From Lysobacter terrestris (lineage in GTDB: Bacteria; Pseudomonadota; Gammaproteobacteria; Xanthomonadales; Xanthomonadaceae): DNA of 64,000 nucleotides. Each line of letters begins with the position of its first letter. Position 1 is the first letter of the stretch. Under the pieces are notes generated by a model. The model saw only the letters and a list, made by a program, of their open reading frames with translations, was not told the origin of the DNA and did not search any database. Location of the stretch: the NCBI RefSeq assembly GCF_014489475.1, contig NZ_CP060820.1, forward strand, positions 2,992,001 through 3,056,000, in the 5' to 3' direction. Made by a program: the position numbers and the translations under genes. Of the stretch, positions 1-7,926 are shown piece by piece.

Positions 1-1
1 C

Positions 2-691
2 CGCAACGACCAGGTGTCGCGCATCGGCAAGCGCACCGATCGCGACGAGTGGGGCATGACGCCGCAGACGGTCAACGCGTACTACAACTCGACCTTCAAC
101 GAGATCGTGTTCCCCGCGGCCATCCTGCAGGCGCCGTTCTTCGACCTCAACGCCGATCCGGCGGTGAACTACGGCGGCATCGGCGCGGTGATCGGCCACG
201 AGATGGGCCACGGCTTCGACGACCAGGGCAGCAAGTCCGACTACGCCGGCATCCAGCGCAACTGGTGGACCGACGCCGACCGCGCCGGCTTCGAGCAGCG
301 CACCAAGCTGCTGGGCGCGCAGTACGACGCGTTCTGCCCGCTGGAAGGCCAGTGCGTCAACGGCTCGCTCACCATGGGCGAGAACATCGGCGATCTGGGT
401 GGTCTGTCGATGGCGTACACCGCCTACCAGCTCAGCTTGAACGGCAAGCCGGCACCGGTGATCGAAGGCCTGGGCGGCGACCAGCGTTTCTTCCTGTCGT
501 GGGGCCAGATCTGGAAGGGCAAGTACCGCGACGAAGCGCTGCTCAACCAGATCAAGACCAACCCGCATTCGCCGTCGCAGTACCGCGCCAACGGTCCGCT
601 GCGCAACTTCGATCCCTGGTACCGGGCGTTCGGCGTGAAGCAGGGCGATGCGATGTACCTGGCGCCGGAGCAGCGCGTGCGGATCTGGTGA
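2..691 (+). CDS. M13 family metallopeptidase, C-terminal part (5' end outside window)
   Basis: This is the C-terminal catalytic part of a neprilysin/PepO-type zinc endopeptidase, open from the first base of the window. The zinc motif HEMGH is encoded at 197-211, inside VIGHEMGHGFDDQG, which is characteristic of M13. The third zinc ligand Glu lies in GENIGDLGG (codon at 380-382). The end of the protein, with SPSQYRANGPLRN and a short aromatic C-terminus, also matches M13. Members usually have about 650-700 residues and are exported, often as lipoproteins. The N-terminal signal region is not visible here. A perfect 28-bp palindrome follows the stop. Confidence 0.95.
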   Translation, partial: RNDQVSRIGKRTDRDEWGMTPQTVNAYYNSTFNEIVFPAAILQAPFFDLNADPAVNYGGIGAVIGHEMGHGFDDQGSKSDYAGIQRNWWTDADRAGFEQRTKLLGAQYDAFCPLEGQCVNGSLTMGENIGDLGGLSMAYTAYQLSLNGKPAPVIEGLGGDQRFFLSWGQIWKGKYRDEALLNQIKTNPHSPSQYRANGPLRNFDPWYRAFGVKQGDAMYLAPEQRVRIW

Positions 692-718
692 TCCGTCCAT
701 CGGCATCGTGATGTAAAA

Positions 719-746
719 GACAAGGCCCGCGATCGCGGGCCTTGTC
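719..746. terminator. Bidirectional hairpin terminator between convergent genes
   Basis: A perfect 28-bp palindrome with an ATCG centre occupies the gap between the M13 peptidase gene and the convergent glutathione transferase gene. A short A-run precedes it on the plus strand, giving a T-run on the minus strand. It could stop transcription from both sides. Confidence 0.75.
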
Positions 747-770
747 GTATGCGGTGGTGTCCGCGCGGAG

Positions 771-1427
771 TCAGTCGCGATCGGGTGCGCCCAGCGGGAA
801 GTAGCTGCGGTACGGCCGGGCCTCGTCCACCGCACGCTTGAACGACGGGCGTGCGAGCAGGCGCTCGCGATAGGCACGCACGTTGCCGTAGCGCGGGTCG
901 ATCCGGTGCGTCCAGTCGGCGTAGAACAGGAACGGCGCGGCCGCGCAGTCGGCGAGGGAAAAGCCGGTGCCCGCGGCCCATTCGCGCCCGGCCATGTGCG
1001 CGTCGAGCCACGCGTAGGCGGTTTCCAGCATCTTGCGCGCTTCGCCGACACCGTAGGGATCGCGCTCGCCTTCCGCGCGCAGGCGATCGAACACGAACTT
1101 CTGCTGCGGCGTGGACACGTAGTTGTCGAAGAAGCGGTCCAGCATGCGCACTTCCAGCGCGGCCGCCGGGTCTTCGGGGATGAGCTTCACCGGCCCGGGA
1201 CGGTGCACCTGCAGGTACTCGATGACGCAGGTCGCCTCGAGGATCGTGCGCTCGCCGTCGACCAGCACCGGAAAGCGCCCCATCGGCCACAGCGCGGCCA
1301 GTTCCGCACGCGGCTGCTCCTCGTCGAGGTTGCGGTAGTCGAACGGGATCGCGTTTTCGTACAGCGCGATCAGCGCCTTCTGGCTGTAGGACGAGAACGG
1401 GTGGGCGTACAGGCGCAGTGCGGTCAT
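771..1427 (-). CDS. Glutathione S-transferase family protein
   Basis: The protein has 218 aa, the usual GST length. The N-terminal thioredoxin-fold half begins MTALRLYAHPFSSYSQKALIA, with the Ser/Cys-region active site near residues 12-16, the cis-Pro segment RFPVLVDG near 52-59 and the glutathione-contact segment LEATCVIEYL near 63-72. An all-helical C-terminal half follows. The role is probably conjugation of glutathione to an electrophile or peroxide detoxification in the cytoplasm; the substrate cannot be read from the sequence. The peroxiredoxin gene lies upstream on the same strand, about 115 bp away. Confidence 0.9.
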   Translation of the reverse strand: MTALRLYAHPFSSYSQKALIALYENAIPFDYRNLDEEQPRAELAALWPMGRFPVLVDGERTILEATCVIEYLQVHRPGPVKLIPEDPAAALEVRMLDRFFDNYVSTPQQKFVFDRLRAEGERDPYGVGEARKMLETAYAWLDAHMAGREWAAGTGFSLADCAAAPFLFYADWTHRIDPRYGNVRAYRERLLARPSFKRAVDEARPYRSYFPLGAPDRD

Positions 1428-1541
1428 GGCGGTTTCGCGTGGTGGTGTTGCAGTGGCGACGAACGGGGAGGCGCCGGATCGACACGCGGCATAGCGAAGC
1501 CGCGAAGGCCGCCGCGGCGGCCTTCGATGCGCGGGATCGCC

Positions 1542-2084
1542 TTACTTCTTCAGCGCCTTGACCGCGGCGAGCGTCTCCTGCACGTGCCGCGCGGGGTTCA
1601 GGTCGGAATACGCGTGCGCGATCGCGCCGTTGCGCGCGATCACGTAGGACGTACGGCTGGACCATTCCGGCTTCTTGTCCAGGATCGCGTCGTACTGCTT
1701 GGCGATCGCCGCGCCGGGATCGGCGGCGACCGGGAACTTGCCGCCGCAGTGTTCGGTTTCCCTGGAGAAATCCGCGAGTTCGTCCACGTTGCCGGCGGTG
1801 ATGCCGATCACCGTCGCGCCCTGCGCCTTGAACTTGTCGATGGCCTGGGAGAACTGCCGCGCTTCGATGTTGCAACCCGGGGTGTGCGCGGCGGGGAAGA
1901 AGTAGACGACGACCGGTCCCTTCTTCAGCGCGTCGGACAGCTTGTAGGTGAAGGGCTTGCCCGCGAGGTAGGCCGATGCGGAGAAGTCGGGGGCCTTGGC
2001 GCCGGCCTTCAGTGCGGCGAGGGAGGGCGCGGCGAACGCGACGGCGGCAATGGCGCCAACAACGGCAAGCTTGATCGATTTCAT
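1542..2084 (-). CDS. Exported peroxiredoxin of the Bcp/AhpC-TSA family
   Basis: The ATG at 2084 was preferred to longer in-frame starts because it gives a clean signal peptide (MKSIKLAVVG followed by an Ala-rich hydrophobic stretch ending SLAALKAG). The mature part is a thioredoxin-fold peroxidase: KAPDFS near residue 31, the FFP segment, and the peroxidatic Cys71 in HTPGCN. Bcp proteins normally have DTPGC, so the Asp-to-His change is a slight departure. Cys113 could be the resolving cysteine. The family reduces H2O2 and organic peroxides. The signal peptide predicts a periplasmic location, whereas classical Bcp is cytoplasmic. Length 180 aa. Confidence 0.88.
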   Translation of the reverse strand: MKSIKLAVVGAIAAVAFAAPSLAALKAGAKAPDFSASAYLAGKPFTYKLSDALKKGPVVVYFFPAAHTPGCNIEARQFSQAIDKFKAQGATVIGITAGNVDELADFSRETEHCGGKFPVAADPGAAIAKQYDAILDKKPEWSSRTSYVIARNGAIAHAYSDLNPARHVQETLAAVKALKK

Positions 2085-2156
2085 GGGGGCTGACTCCGGG
2101 AAGGACGGGTGCCTTATACGCCAAAAGCGCATGCGGCACGTAGCCTGAAGGACGTA

Positions 2157-2238
2157 GGCTGGGTTGGCTTCATCGACCCGGCATCGCCAACGGATATCGC
2201 CGGCATGTGCTGCGCTGGGTTGGTGGAGCCAACCCAGC
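2157..2238. repeat. Repeated GCTGGGTTGG motif with inverted copy
   Basis: GCTGGGTTGG occurs at 2157-2166 and again at 2214-2223. The second copy is followed five bases later by its exact inverse complement at 2229-2238, so it can form a 10-bp hairpin. It lies between the peroxiredoxin and the GNAT genes and overlaps their divergent promoter region. It resembles scattered 'GGGTTGG' hairpin repeats found in proteobacterial intergenic regions. No coding content is seen. Confidence 0.5.
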
Positions 2239-2278
2239 CTGCGTGGCACAAGCGGATACGCGAAACGGAGACGCACCC

Positions 2279-2782
2279 ATGAACCTGCGCAATGCCGCAG
2301 CCGCAGACATCGATCGCCTGGCCCGGATCTGGTACGACGGCTGGCAGGACGGGCATGCCGCGATCCTGCCCGCGGAGCTCGCGCGCCTGCGCACGCTGGC
2401 CAGCTTCCGCGACCGGCTCGTGGCCGCCATGGGCGCGACCCGCGTCGCGGAGGTGGACGGCGAACCGGTTGGTTTCTGCATCGTCAAGGCGGACGAGCTG
2501 TACCAGCTGTTCGTGTCGGCAGTCGCGCGTGGCTCCGGCGTGGCCGCCGCGCTGGTGGCCGATGCGGAGCGGCGCCTGGCGCGTGCGGGCGTATCGACGG
2601 CATGGCTGGCGTGTGCGATCGGCAATGATCGCGCGGCGCGGTTCTACGAGAAGTGCGGCTGGCGCCGGATCGGGACGGAGGTCATTCCGGTGGAGACGGA
2701 GCAGGGGCCTTACGCGCTCGAAGTGTGGCGGTACGAGAAGCCGCTGGGAGACGCAGCTGACGGCAACGGGTCGCTTACCTGA
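2279..2782 (+). CDS. GNAT family N-acetyltransferase
   Basis: The 167-aa protein starts at the ATG at 2279 (MNLRNAAAADIDRLARIWYDGW); the upstream in-frame start lies inside the hairpin repeat and was not used. The GNAT core is visible: beta-4 LYQLFVSAVARGSGVAAALV contains the acetyl-CoA pyrophosphate loop R-G-S-G-V-A near residue 85, and the beta-5/alpha-4 part AIGNDRAARFYEKCGWRRIG ends the fold. The acceptor (amine, amino acid or antibiotic) cannot be predicted. The gene stands alone, divergent from the peroxiredoxin. Confidence 0.88.
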   Translation: MNLRNAAAADIDRLARIWYDGWQDGHAAILPAELARLRTLASFRDRLVAAMGATRVAEVDGEPVGFCIVKADELYQLFVSAVARGSGVAAALVADAERRLARAGVSTAWLACAIGNDRAARFYEKCGWRRIGTEVIPVETEQGPYALEVWRYEKPLGDAADGNGSLT

Positions 2783-2827
2783 ACGCGGGAAATTGAAGCG
2801 GCCCGCGTGCGTCGGCATCATGCCCGC

Positions 2828-4933
2828 ATGGGATTCCCTTTCCGTGCCAGGTCCGCGGCTGCCGTATGGCTGCTCGCCTTTGCTCTCGCGTGCGCGGTCG
2901 CGCAGGCCGCTCCCGCCGCCCCCCGCACGACGCTTCCGCACGATCCGTTGGAAATGCGCGCGCTGGTCGATCCCGACGGCGTGCTGGGCATCCTGCCCAC
3001 CGAGCTGGCCACGGCCCGCGCCCGCAACGATCATCAGCGCGAAGCCTTGCTGCAGCTTGCCCGCGCCAATGCCTGCCGCGTCAAGGCCGACTGGCCCTGC
3101 CAGCGCGATGCCGGCATCGCCGCGCGCAAGGCGGCCGAAGCCGGTGGCGATGCGGTGGTCGCACTGCGCGGGCTGGTGGCGGAGGCGCGCGCGTATTCGG
3201 CGCTGAAGGATTATTCGCGCGCGAGTGATTTGCTCGGCGAGGCGGAACTACGCCTCAAGCAGCACCCGCAGCCCGAACTGAGCGGCGACGTGCTGCTCGG
3301 TTACTCGTCGATGAGCCATTCGCTGGGCCGCTATGCGATGTCCGCGCAGTACGCCCGCCGCGGGCTGGAGGCGCTGGGCAACGACACGCCCGCGCGCCCG
3401 ATGCAGGCGCGGCTGCTGCGCAATCTCGCGCGTGCGCAGACCGAAATGGGCGAGATTGCCGACGCGCGCGAAACCCTGCGGCGCGGGCAGGCGGTGCTGG
3501 CGGGCATCGACGATCCGAAACTCACCGCGGAAATGGCGCTCGAAGCCGCGCGCGCGGCGCGTGCCGCCGGCGACATCGCCGCGCAGCGCCAGAACGGCGA
3601 GCGCGTGCTCGGCCTCGGGCGCGAACTGGTGAACTCGCAGCTGGCCGGCCTCGGCCGCGAGGTGCTGGGCAACGCCGCCTACGATGCGCAGGACTGGATC
3701 GGGGCGCGCCAGCAGTACGCCGAAGCGGTGGCCTCGTTCCGCGCGCTCGACCTGAAGCGCGACGAGCTGCGCGTGCTGCGCAGCCAGATCCAGGCCGAGG
3801 TGGCGAGCGGCGCCATGCCTACCGAATCCGGCGGCCAGCTGCGACGCCTGTTCGAACTGTCCGCCGAGGTGGAGAAGGCGGATCGCGCGCAGTCCGCCGA
3901 CGACTTCGACGCACGCCTGAAGTACGCGCAGCAGGAGCAGAGCGTGGCGCACCTGCAGCGCGAGGCGGAACTCTCGCGCCAGCGCGCGCAGGCCCTGGCC
4001 GAACGCAACCGCCTGATCCTGTGGCTGGAGTTGCTGACCGTCGCCGTGCTGGTGGTGATCCTGGTTTCCTACCTGCAGGTCCGGCGCGCGCACGCGCGGC
4101 TGCAGAGCACGCTGACCGCGTTGCACGAGCGCGAAGCGCAGGCGTCCAGCCTGCTGCACATGAGCAAGGGCTGCGTGCTCCTGCACGACATCGAGGGCCG
4201 CATCATCATGGCCAATCCGGCGACCGCGACGGCGTTCGGCGGTGGATCGGCCGAAGCCATGGCCGGGAAACCGCTGCAGGAGTTCCTGCCCGCGGCGCTC
4301 GCCGGCGAGGTCGCGGCGTACCTGGCCAAGGTCGCCGACGAAGGCTCCGCCGAAGGCGTGCTGGTGGTGCCCGCGGCCGACGGCGGCCAGCGCAACTGGC
4401 GCTTCGCCAGCAACCGCACCGAGCCCGGCGATGCGCGCCCGTTCGTGGTCGGGCAGGCGGTGGAGATCACCGAACAGGCGCGCCAGGTGGAAGCGCTGCG
4501 CGAGCAGGGGCTGCGCGACGTGCTGACCGGCGCCTTCAACCGGCGCGAAGTCGACCGCTTCGAGGCGTCCGCCGCCGGTCGCGGCTGGGGCGTGATCGCC
4601 ATCGACCTGGACGGCTTCAAGCAGATCAACGATTTCCGCGGCCACGAGCATGGCGACACCGTGCTGGTCAGCATGGCGCAATTCATCGGCGAACACGTCC
4701 GCGCCGACGATTCGCTGGTGCGCATGGGCGGCGACGAGTTCGTCGTGCTGCTGCCGGACGCGACGCCTGCGGCGCTCGAAGGCGTGACCGAACGCCTGCA
4801 CCAGCACGCGCCGTCGGCCGCGTGCCGTTTCTCGCTGGGCAGCGCGTTGCGCGAGGGCGGCGAGTCGCTGGCCAGCACCTTGGCGCGCGCCGATGAGGCC
4901 ATGTACGCGGCGAAGCGGGCGCGCCGCAGCTAG
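2828..4933 (+). CDS. Membrane diguanylate cyclase with TPR-like sensor, PAS and GGDEF domains
   Basis: A 701-aa protein with an N-terminal signal segment (residues about 8-28), a helical, TPR-like periplasmic region of about 350 residues, one membrane span at about 394-417, a PAS domain at about 440-540 and a C-terminal GGDEF domain. The signature GGDEF is intact at 634-638. RADD, five residues before it, is a product-inhibition I-site (RxxD). It should therefore make c-di-GMP from two GTP and be feedback-inhibited. The start at 2828 was preferred to 2807 because it leads directly into the signal peptide. The ligand of the periplasmic TPR part is unknown. Confidence 0.92.
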   Translation: MGFPFRARSAAAVWLLAFALACAVAQAAPAAPRTTLPHDPLEMRALVDPDGVLGILPTELATARARNDHQREALLQLARANACRVKADWPCQRDAGIAARKAAEAGGDAVVALRGLVAEARAYSALKDYSRASDLLGEAELRLKQHPQPELSGDVLLGYSSMSHSLGRYAMSAQYARRGLEALGNDTPARPMQARLLRNLARAQTEMGEIADARETLRRGQAVLAGIDDPKLTAEMALEAARAARAAGDIAAQRQNGERVLGLGRELVNSQLAGLGREVLGNAAYDAQDWIGARQQYAEAVASFRALDLKRDELRVLRSQIQAEVASGAMPTESGGQLRRLFELSAEVEKADRAQSADDFDARLKYAQQEQSVAHLQREAELSRQRAQALAERNRLILWLELLTVAVLVVILVSYLQVRRAHARLQSTLTALHEREAQASSLLHMSKGCVLLHDIEGRIIMANPATATAFGGGSAEAMAGKPLQEFLPAALAGEVAAYLAKVADEGSAEGVLVVPAADGGQRNWRFASNRTEPGDARPFVVGQAVEITEQARQVEALREQGLRDVLTGAFNRREVDRFEASAAGRGWGVIAIDLDGFKQINDFRGHEHGDTVLVSMAQFIGEHVRADDSLVRMGGDEFVVLLPDATPAALEGVTERLHQHAPSAACRFSLGSALREGGESLASTLARADEAMYAAKRARRS

Positions 4934-5027
4934 GCGGGGCAACTTCGCTCTGCCGCCACCCGGCACTGCATGGCGGCGCGGGAAAGGGGCACACTCGCGT
5001 TCCGGCCTGCAGCCTTCGGGGGTGTCC

Positions 5028-6440
5028 ATGAGCCACGATCGTTTCGATGTCGACGAGTTCACGCGCTGCCTCGACCGGGCGCACGCGCATGCCGGCGCGT
5101 ACCTGCGCGCACTGCCGCAACGCCACGTCGGCGCGCAACTCGGCCGCGAGGAACTGATGGCGGCCCTGCGCGCGCCGCTGCCGGCGCACGGCGAGGACGC
5201 CGCGGCGGTGCTGGACCTGCTCGCGGCGCAGGCGCCGCAGGGCACCTCGGCCTGCGCATCGCCGCGCTACTTCGGCTTCGTGATCGGCGGTTCCTATCCG
5301 GTGGCGCTGGCCGCGGACTGGATGGTGTCGGCGTGGGACCAGAACGCCGGCATCCATGTGATCTCGCCGTTGGCGGCCGCTGCGGAAGAGATCGCCGCGC
5401 AGTGGTTGCTGGAACTGTTCGACCTGCCGCGCGAATCGGGCGTCGGTTTCGTCACCGGTTGCCAGATGGCGAACTTCACCTGCCTGGCGGCCGCGCGCCA
5501 CGGCGTATTGCGCCAGGCCGGGTGGGACGTCGAGACCGAGGGCCTGTACGGCGCGCCGCGCGTGCACGTCGTCGCGTCGGCGGAGTCGCACATCACCATC
5601 GACGTGGCGATGCGCTACCTGGGCTTCGGCACGCGCGCACTGCATCGCGTCGAGTCCGATGCGCAGGGACGCATGCTGCCGGGGCGCCTGCGCGAGGTGC
5701 TCGAAACCCTGGAAGGCCCGGTGATTGTCTGCGCGCAGGCGGGCAACGTGAATACCGGCGCCTTCGACCCGTTGCGCGAGATCGGCGAAATCACGCGCAC
5801 CCACGGCGCATGGCTGCACGTGGACGGCGCCTTCGGCCTGTGGGCGCGGGCGAGCGAATCCTTGCGTGCCGCGGCCGATGGCATCGAGCTGGCCGATTCG
5901 TGGGCCACCGATGCGCACAAGTGGCTCAACGTGCCCTACGACTGCGGCGTCGCCATCGTCCGCAGCGCGCAGGACCACCGCACGGCGATGACGTCCGTGG
6001 CCGCCTACCTGATCCAGACCGGTGGCCTCGAACGCGACGCGGTCGACTGGGTGCCGGAGTTCTCGCGCCGCGCGCGCGGGGTGCCGGTGTACGCGACGCT
6101 GCGCACGCTCGGGCGGGACGGCGTCGCCGCGCTGGTCGATCGCTGCTGCGACCGCGCGCGCCGGATGGCCGCGGCGCTCGGCGCGGAGCCGGGCGTGCGC
6201 ATCCTCAACGACGTGGTGCTGAACCAGGTGCTGGTGCGCTTCGGCGACGACGATGACATCACGCGTGCGGTCGTGTCCGGAGTCCAGGCCGAAGGCACCT
6301 GCTGGCTGAGCGGTACCACCTGGCACGGCCTGGGCGCGATGCGCATTTCGGTGTCCAACTGGGCTACCTCCGAAGACGATGCCGCACGCAGCGTGGACGC
6401 GATCCTGCGGGTCTATCGCGCCGTGCGCGCCGCGAAGTAG
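5028..6440 (+). CDS. PLP-dependent group II amino acid decarboxylase-like protein
   Basis: The 470-aa protein belongs to the pyridoxal-dependent decarboxylase family (glutamate/aromatic-L-amino-acid/diaminobutyrate decarboxylase superfamily). The Schiff-base lysine is Lys298 in DAHKWLNVPYDCG; the PLP-phosphate region GFVTGCQMANFTCL and the HVDGAFG aspartate segment are present. Family members decarboxylate amino acids to amines, but the substrate cannot be assigned; the closest look is to bacterial tyrosine/diaminobutyrate-type enzymes annotated only as aspartate aminotransferase family. The ATG at 5028 begins MSHDRFDVDEF. The gene is apparently monocistronic. Confidence 0.85.
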   Translation: MSHDRFDVDEFTRCLDRAHAHAGAYLRALPQRHVGAQLGREELMAALRAPLPAHGEDAAAVLDLLAAQAPQGTSACASPRYFGFVIGGSYPVALAADWMVSAWDQNAGIHVISPLAAAAEEIAAQWLLELFDLPRESGVGFVTGCQMANFTCLAAARHGVLRQAGWDVETEGLYGAPRVHVVASAESHITIDVAMRYLGFGTRALHRVESDAQGRMLPGRLREVLETLEGPVIVCAQAGNVNTGAFDPLREIGEITRTHGAWLHVDGAFGLWARASESLRAAADGIELADSWATDAHKWLNVPYDCGVAIVRSAQDHRTAMTSVAAYLIQTGGLERDAVDWVPEFSRRARGVPVYATLRTLGRDGVAALVDRCCDRARRMAAALGAEPGVRILNDVVLNQVLVRFGDDDDITRAVVSGVQAEGTCWLSGTTWHGLGAMRISVSNWATSEDDAARSVDAILRVYRAVRAAK

Positions 6441-6500
6441 CCGGCGCCCGCGCCGCGGCTGCCCGCACGGCCGGGCGGCGGAAAGAAATTCCAGGAACCG

Positions 6501-6527
6501 TGTCGATCCGGGCCGGCCTCGTTCGTC
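6501..6527 (+). promoter_or_regulatory. Predicted ECF42-type promoter upstream of yciI-1
   Basis: A -35 TGTCGA at 6501-6506 is followed after exactly 17 bases by CGTC at 6524-6527, 67 bases before the yciI-1 start. The same arrangement is found at 14736-14710 (minus strand) and 19008-19034. TGTCGA/CGTC matches the promoter consensus I recall being reported for ECF42 sigma factors. Confidence 0.75.
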
Positions 6528-6594
6528 GCCTAGGCAAGGGCAGGCAAACCGCCTGTCCCGCCCAATCAGGGTTCACCAACGAAGGAGTCACCCC

Positions 6595-6972
6595 ATGCGC
6601 TTTCTTTCCATGGTCCGGATCAAGCAGGGCAACACCCAGCAGCCCAGCGAGCAGCTCATGGCGGACATGGGCCGCCTGATCGACGAGATGACCAGGGCCG
6701 GCGTCCTGCTCGACACGGCTGGCTTGCGTCCCACGACGGAGGGCGTGCGCGTCCGGCTGCGCAACGGCAAGACCAGCGTGGTCGACGGTCCGTTCGCCGA
6801 AAGCAAGGAAGTGGTCGGCGGCTACGCCATGCTCAAGGCCGATTCGCTGGCAGAGGCGATCGCGCTGACCGAGCGCTTCCTGCTGGTGCACGGCACCGAG
6901 TGGGAGATCGAGTGCGAAGTCCGCCAGCTCGAGGAGCCCGACTTCGAGAACATGCGCTGCGCCACGGCCTGA
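6595..6972 (+). CDS. YciI/DGPF family protein (copy 1)
   Basis: A 125-aa YCII-domain protein with the diagnostic DGPF motif at residues 64-67 (SVVDGPFAESKEVVGGY). The start at 6595 has a good ribosome-binding site (GAAGGAG, 6581-6587). DGPF proteins have a ferredoxin-like fold with an unproven enzymatic role, and are the hallmark genomic partners of ECF42 sigma factors. This copy lies about 12.5 kb away from the sigma operon but carries the same promoter motif (6501-6527), so it is probably in the same regulon. It is paralogous to the gene at 19092. Confidence 0.9.
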   Translation: MRFLSMVRIKQGNTQQPSEQLMADMGRLIDEMTRAGVLLDTAGLRPTTEGVRVRLRNGKTSVVDGPFAESKEVVGGYAMLKADSLAEAIALTERFLLVHGTEWEIECEVRQLEEPDFENMRCATA

Positions 6973-7059
6973 GCTGCGCCTGCGCGAATCGGCGCGATCT
7001 GGAGCCGCCGGGGAGTCGTGCTGCTAGGCTGCGATTTCCTCCGGCTCCGGTTCCGCTGC

Positions 7060-7530
7060 ATGGCCACCAGTTCCATGACGCCCAATCCCGCCTACGTGCA
7101 GGCCATCCGCGAACAGGTGCACGCCGCGCCGTATCCGCACCTGATCGGCATGACCATCGATGCGCTGGAATTCGACCGCTGCCGCATCGGGCTTGAACTG
7201 GGCGAGCGCCACCTGCAGCCGTTCGGCATCGTGCACGGTGGCGTGCTGGCCACGCTGATCGACACGGCGACGTTCTGGGCCGGCTTCATGCGCCTGCCGG
7301 AAGACGCCGGGCTGGTGAACGTCGACCTGAAACTCAACTACCTCAAGGCCGTCACCCGCGGCCACCTGCGCACCGAGGGCCGTTGCCTGCGCGCGGGCAA
7401 GCAATTGAGCTACACCGAAGCCAGCGTGTTCGACGCGCAGGACGAACTGGTCGCGCACGGAACCTCGACACTGATGGCGCTGCCGGGCAAGGGCCTGCGC
7501 CTGGGCGTGGCGAAGTTCCTGCCCGGGTGA
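7060..7530 (+). CDS. PaaI-type hotdog-fold thioesterase
   Basis: The 156-aa product has the hotdog-fold thioesterase signature FGIVHGGVLATLIDTATFWA near residues 56-75, where the His-Gly-Gly and following Asp/Thr form the active-site region. Family members hydrolyse acyl- or aryl-CoA esters. Two starts are possible, 7060 (MATSSM) and 7075 (MTPNP). 7060 was chosen because a TAGGCT -10 box at 7024-7029 would leave a short leader; neither has a strong ribosome-binding site. The acyl group is unknown. Confidence 0.82.
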   Translation: MATSSMTPNPAYVQAIREQVHAAPYPHLIGMTIDALEFDRCRIGLELGERHLQPFGIVHGGVLATLIDTATFWAGFMRLPEDAGLVNVDLKLNYLKAVTRGHLRTEGRCLRAGKQLSYTEASVFDAQDELVAHGTSTLMALPGKGLRLGVAKFLPG

Positions 7531-7692
7531 TCCGGCCCCGGGGATCTCGCCCGGATGGCCGCGCTGCATCGCTGAACGGGCATTCCATCGACCCGCGAAG
7601 TCGCGCCACCGCAGGCTGCGGCCTGTTCATCCTTCACGCGACGATCACGCCTAGACTGCAGCGCAAGCAGGGGTCCACATGGACATCAGAGC

Positions 7693-7920
7693 GTGGGACG
7701 ACGATTCGGCGCCGGACGCCTGCGATCGCTCTCCGTCCTGACCGCCGCTCCGGAATTGCCCGTGCTTCGTCTCGATCTGCTTGTCGTCCTGATCCTCGCC
7801 GGCCTGATCGGCGCTGTCACCACTGCCGTTACCGGCCATTTCGAACCGCTGCCGCTGCTTGCGGGCGTGATCGTCGCCGGCGTGGTGCGCAGCCTGCGGC
7901 CGCTGCGACCGCGCACCTGA
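7693..7920 (+). CDS. Putative small membrane protein
   Basis: A possible 75-aa protein starting with GTG. The C-terminal part (from about residue 27) is strongly hydrophobic, with two likely membrane segments separated by a short polar turn (TGHFEPLP), ending in the basic tail RSLRPLRPRT. A TAGACT -10 box at 7652-7657 supports a transcript. An ATG at 7679 in another frame would make only a 20-codon peptide ending at 7741, which could couple to a start near 7762 in this frame. The gene ends 6 bp before the convergent TPR gene. No family is recognised; it may be non-coding. Confidence 0.4.
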   Translation: MGRRFGAGRLRSLSVLTAAPELPVLRLDLLVVLILAGLIGAVTTAVTGHFEPLPLLAGVIVAGVVRSLRPLRPRT

Positions 7921-7926
7921 CCGCGC

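Noticed and set aside
906-2093. A 395-codon plus-strand frame
   Set aside because: Antisense to the GST and peroxiredoxin genes, which have solid motifs; composition typical of an antisense shadow.
7679-7741. 20-codon leader peptide ORF
   Set aside because: Start and stop are clear, but with no ribosome-binding site or attenuator structure it cannot be supported as a gene.
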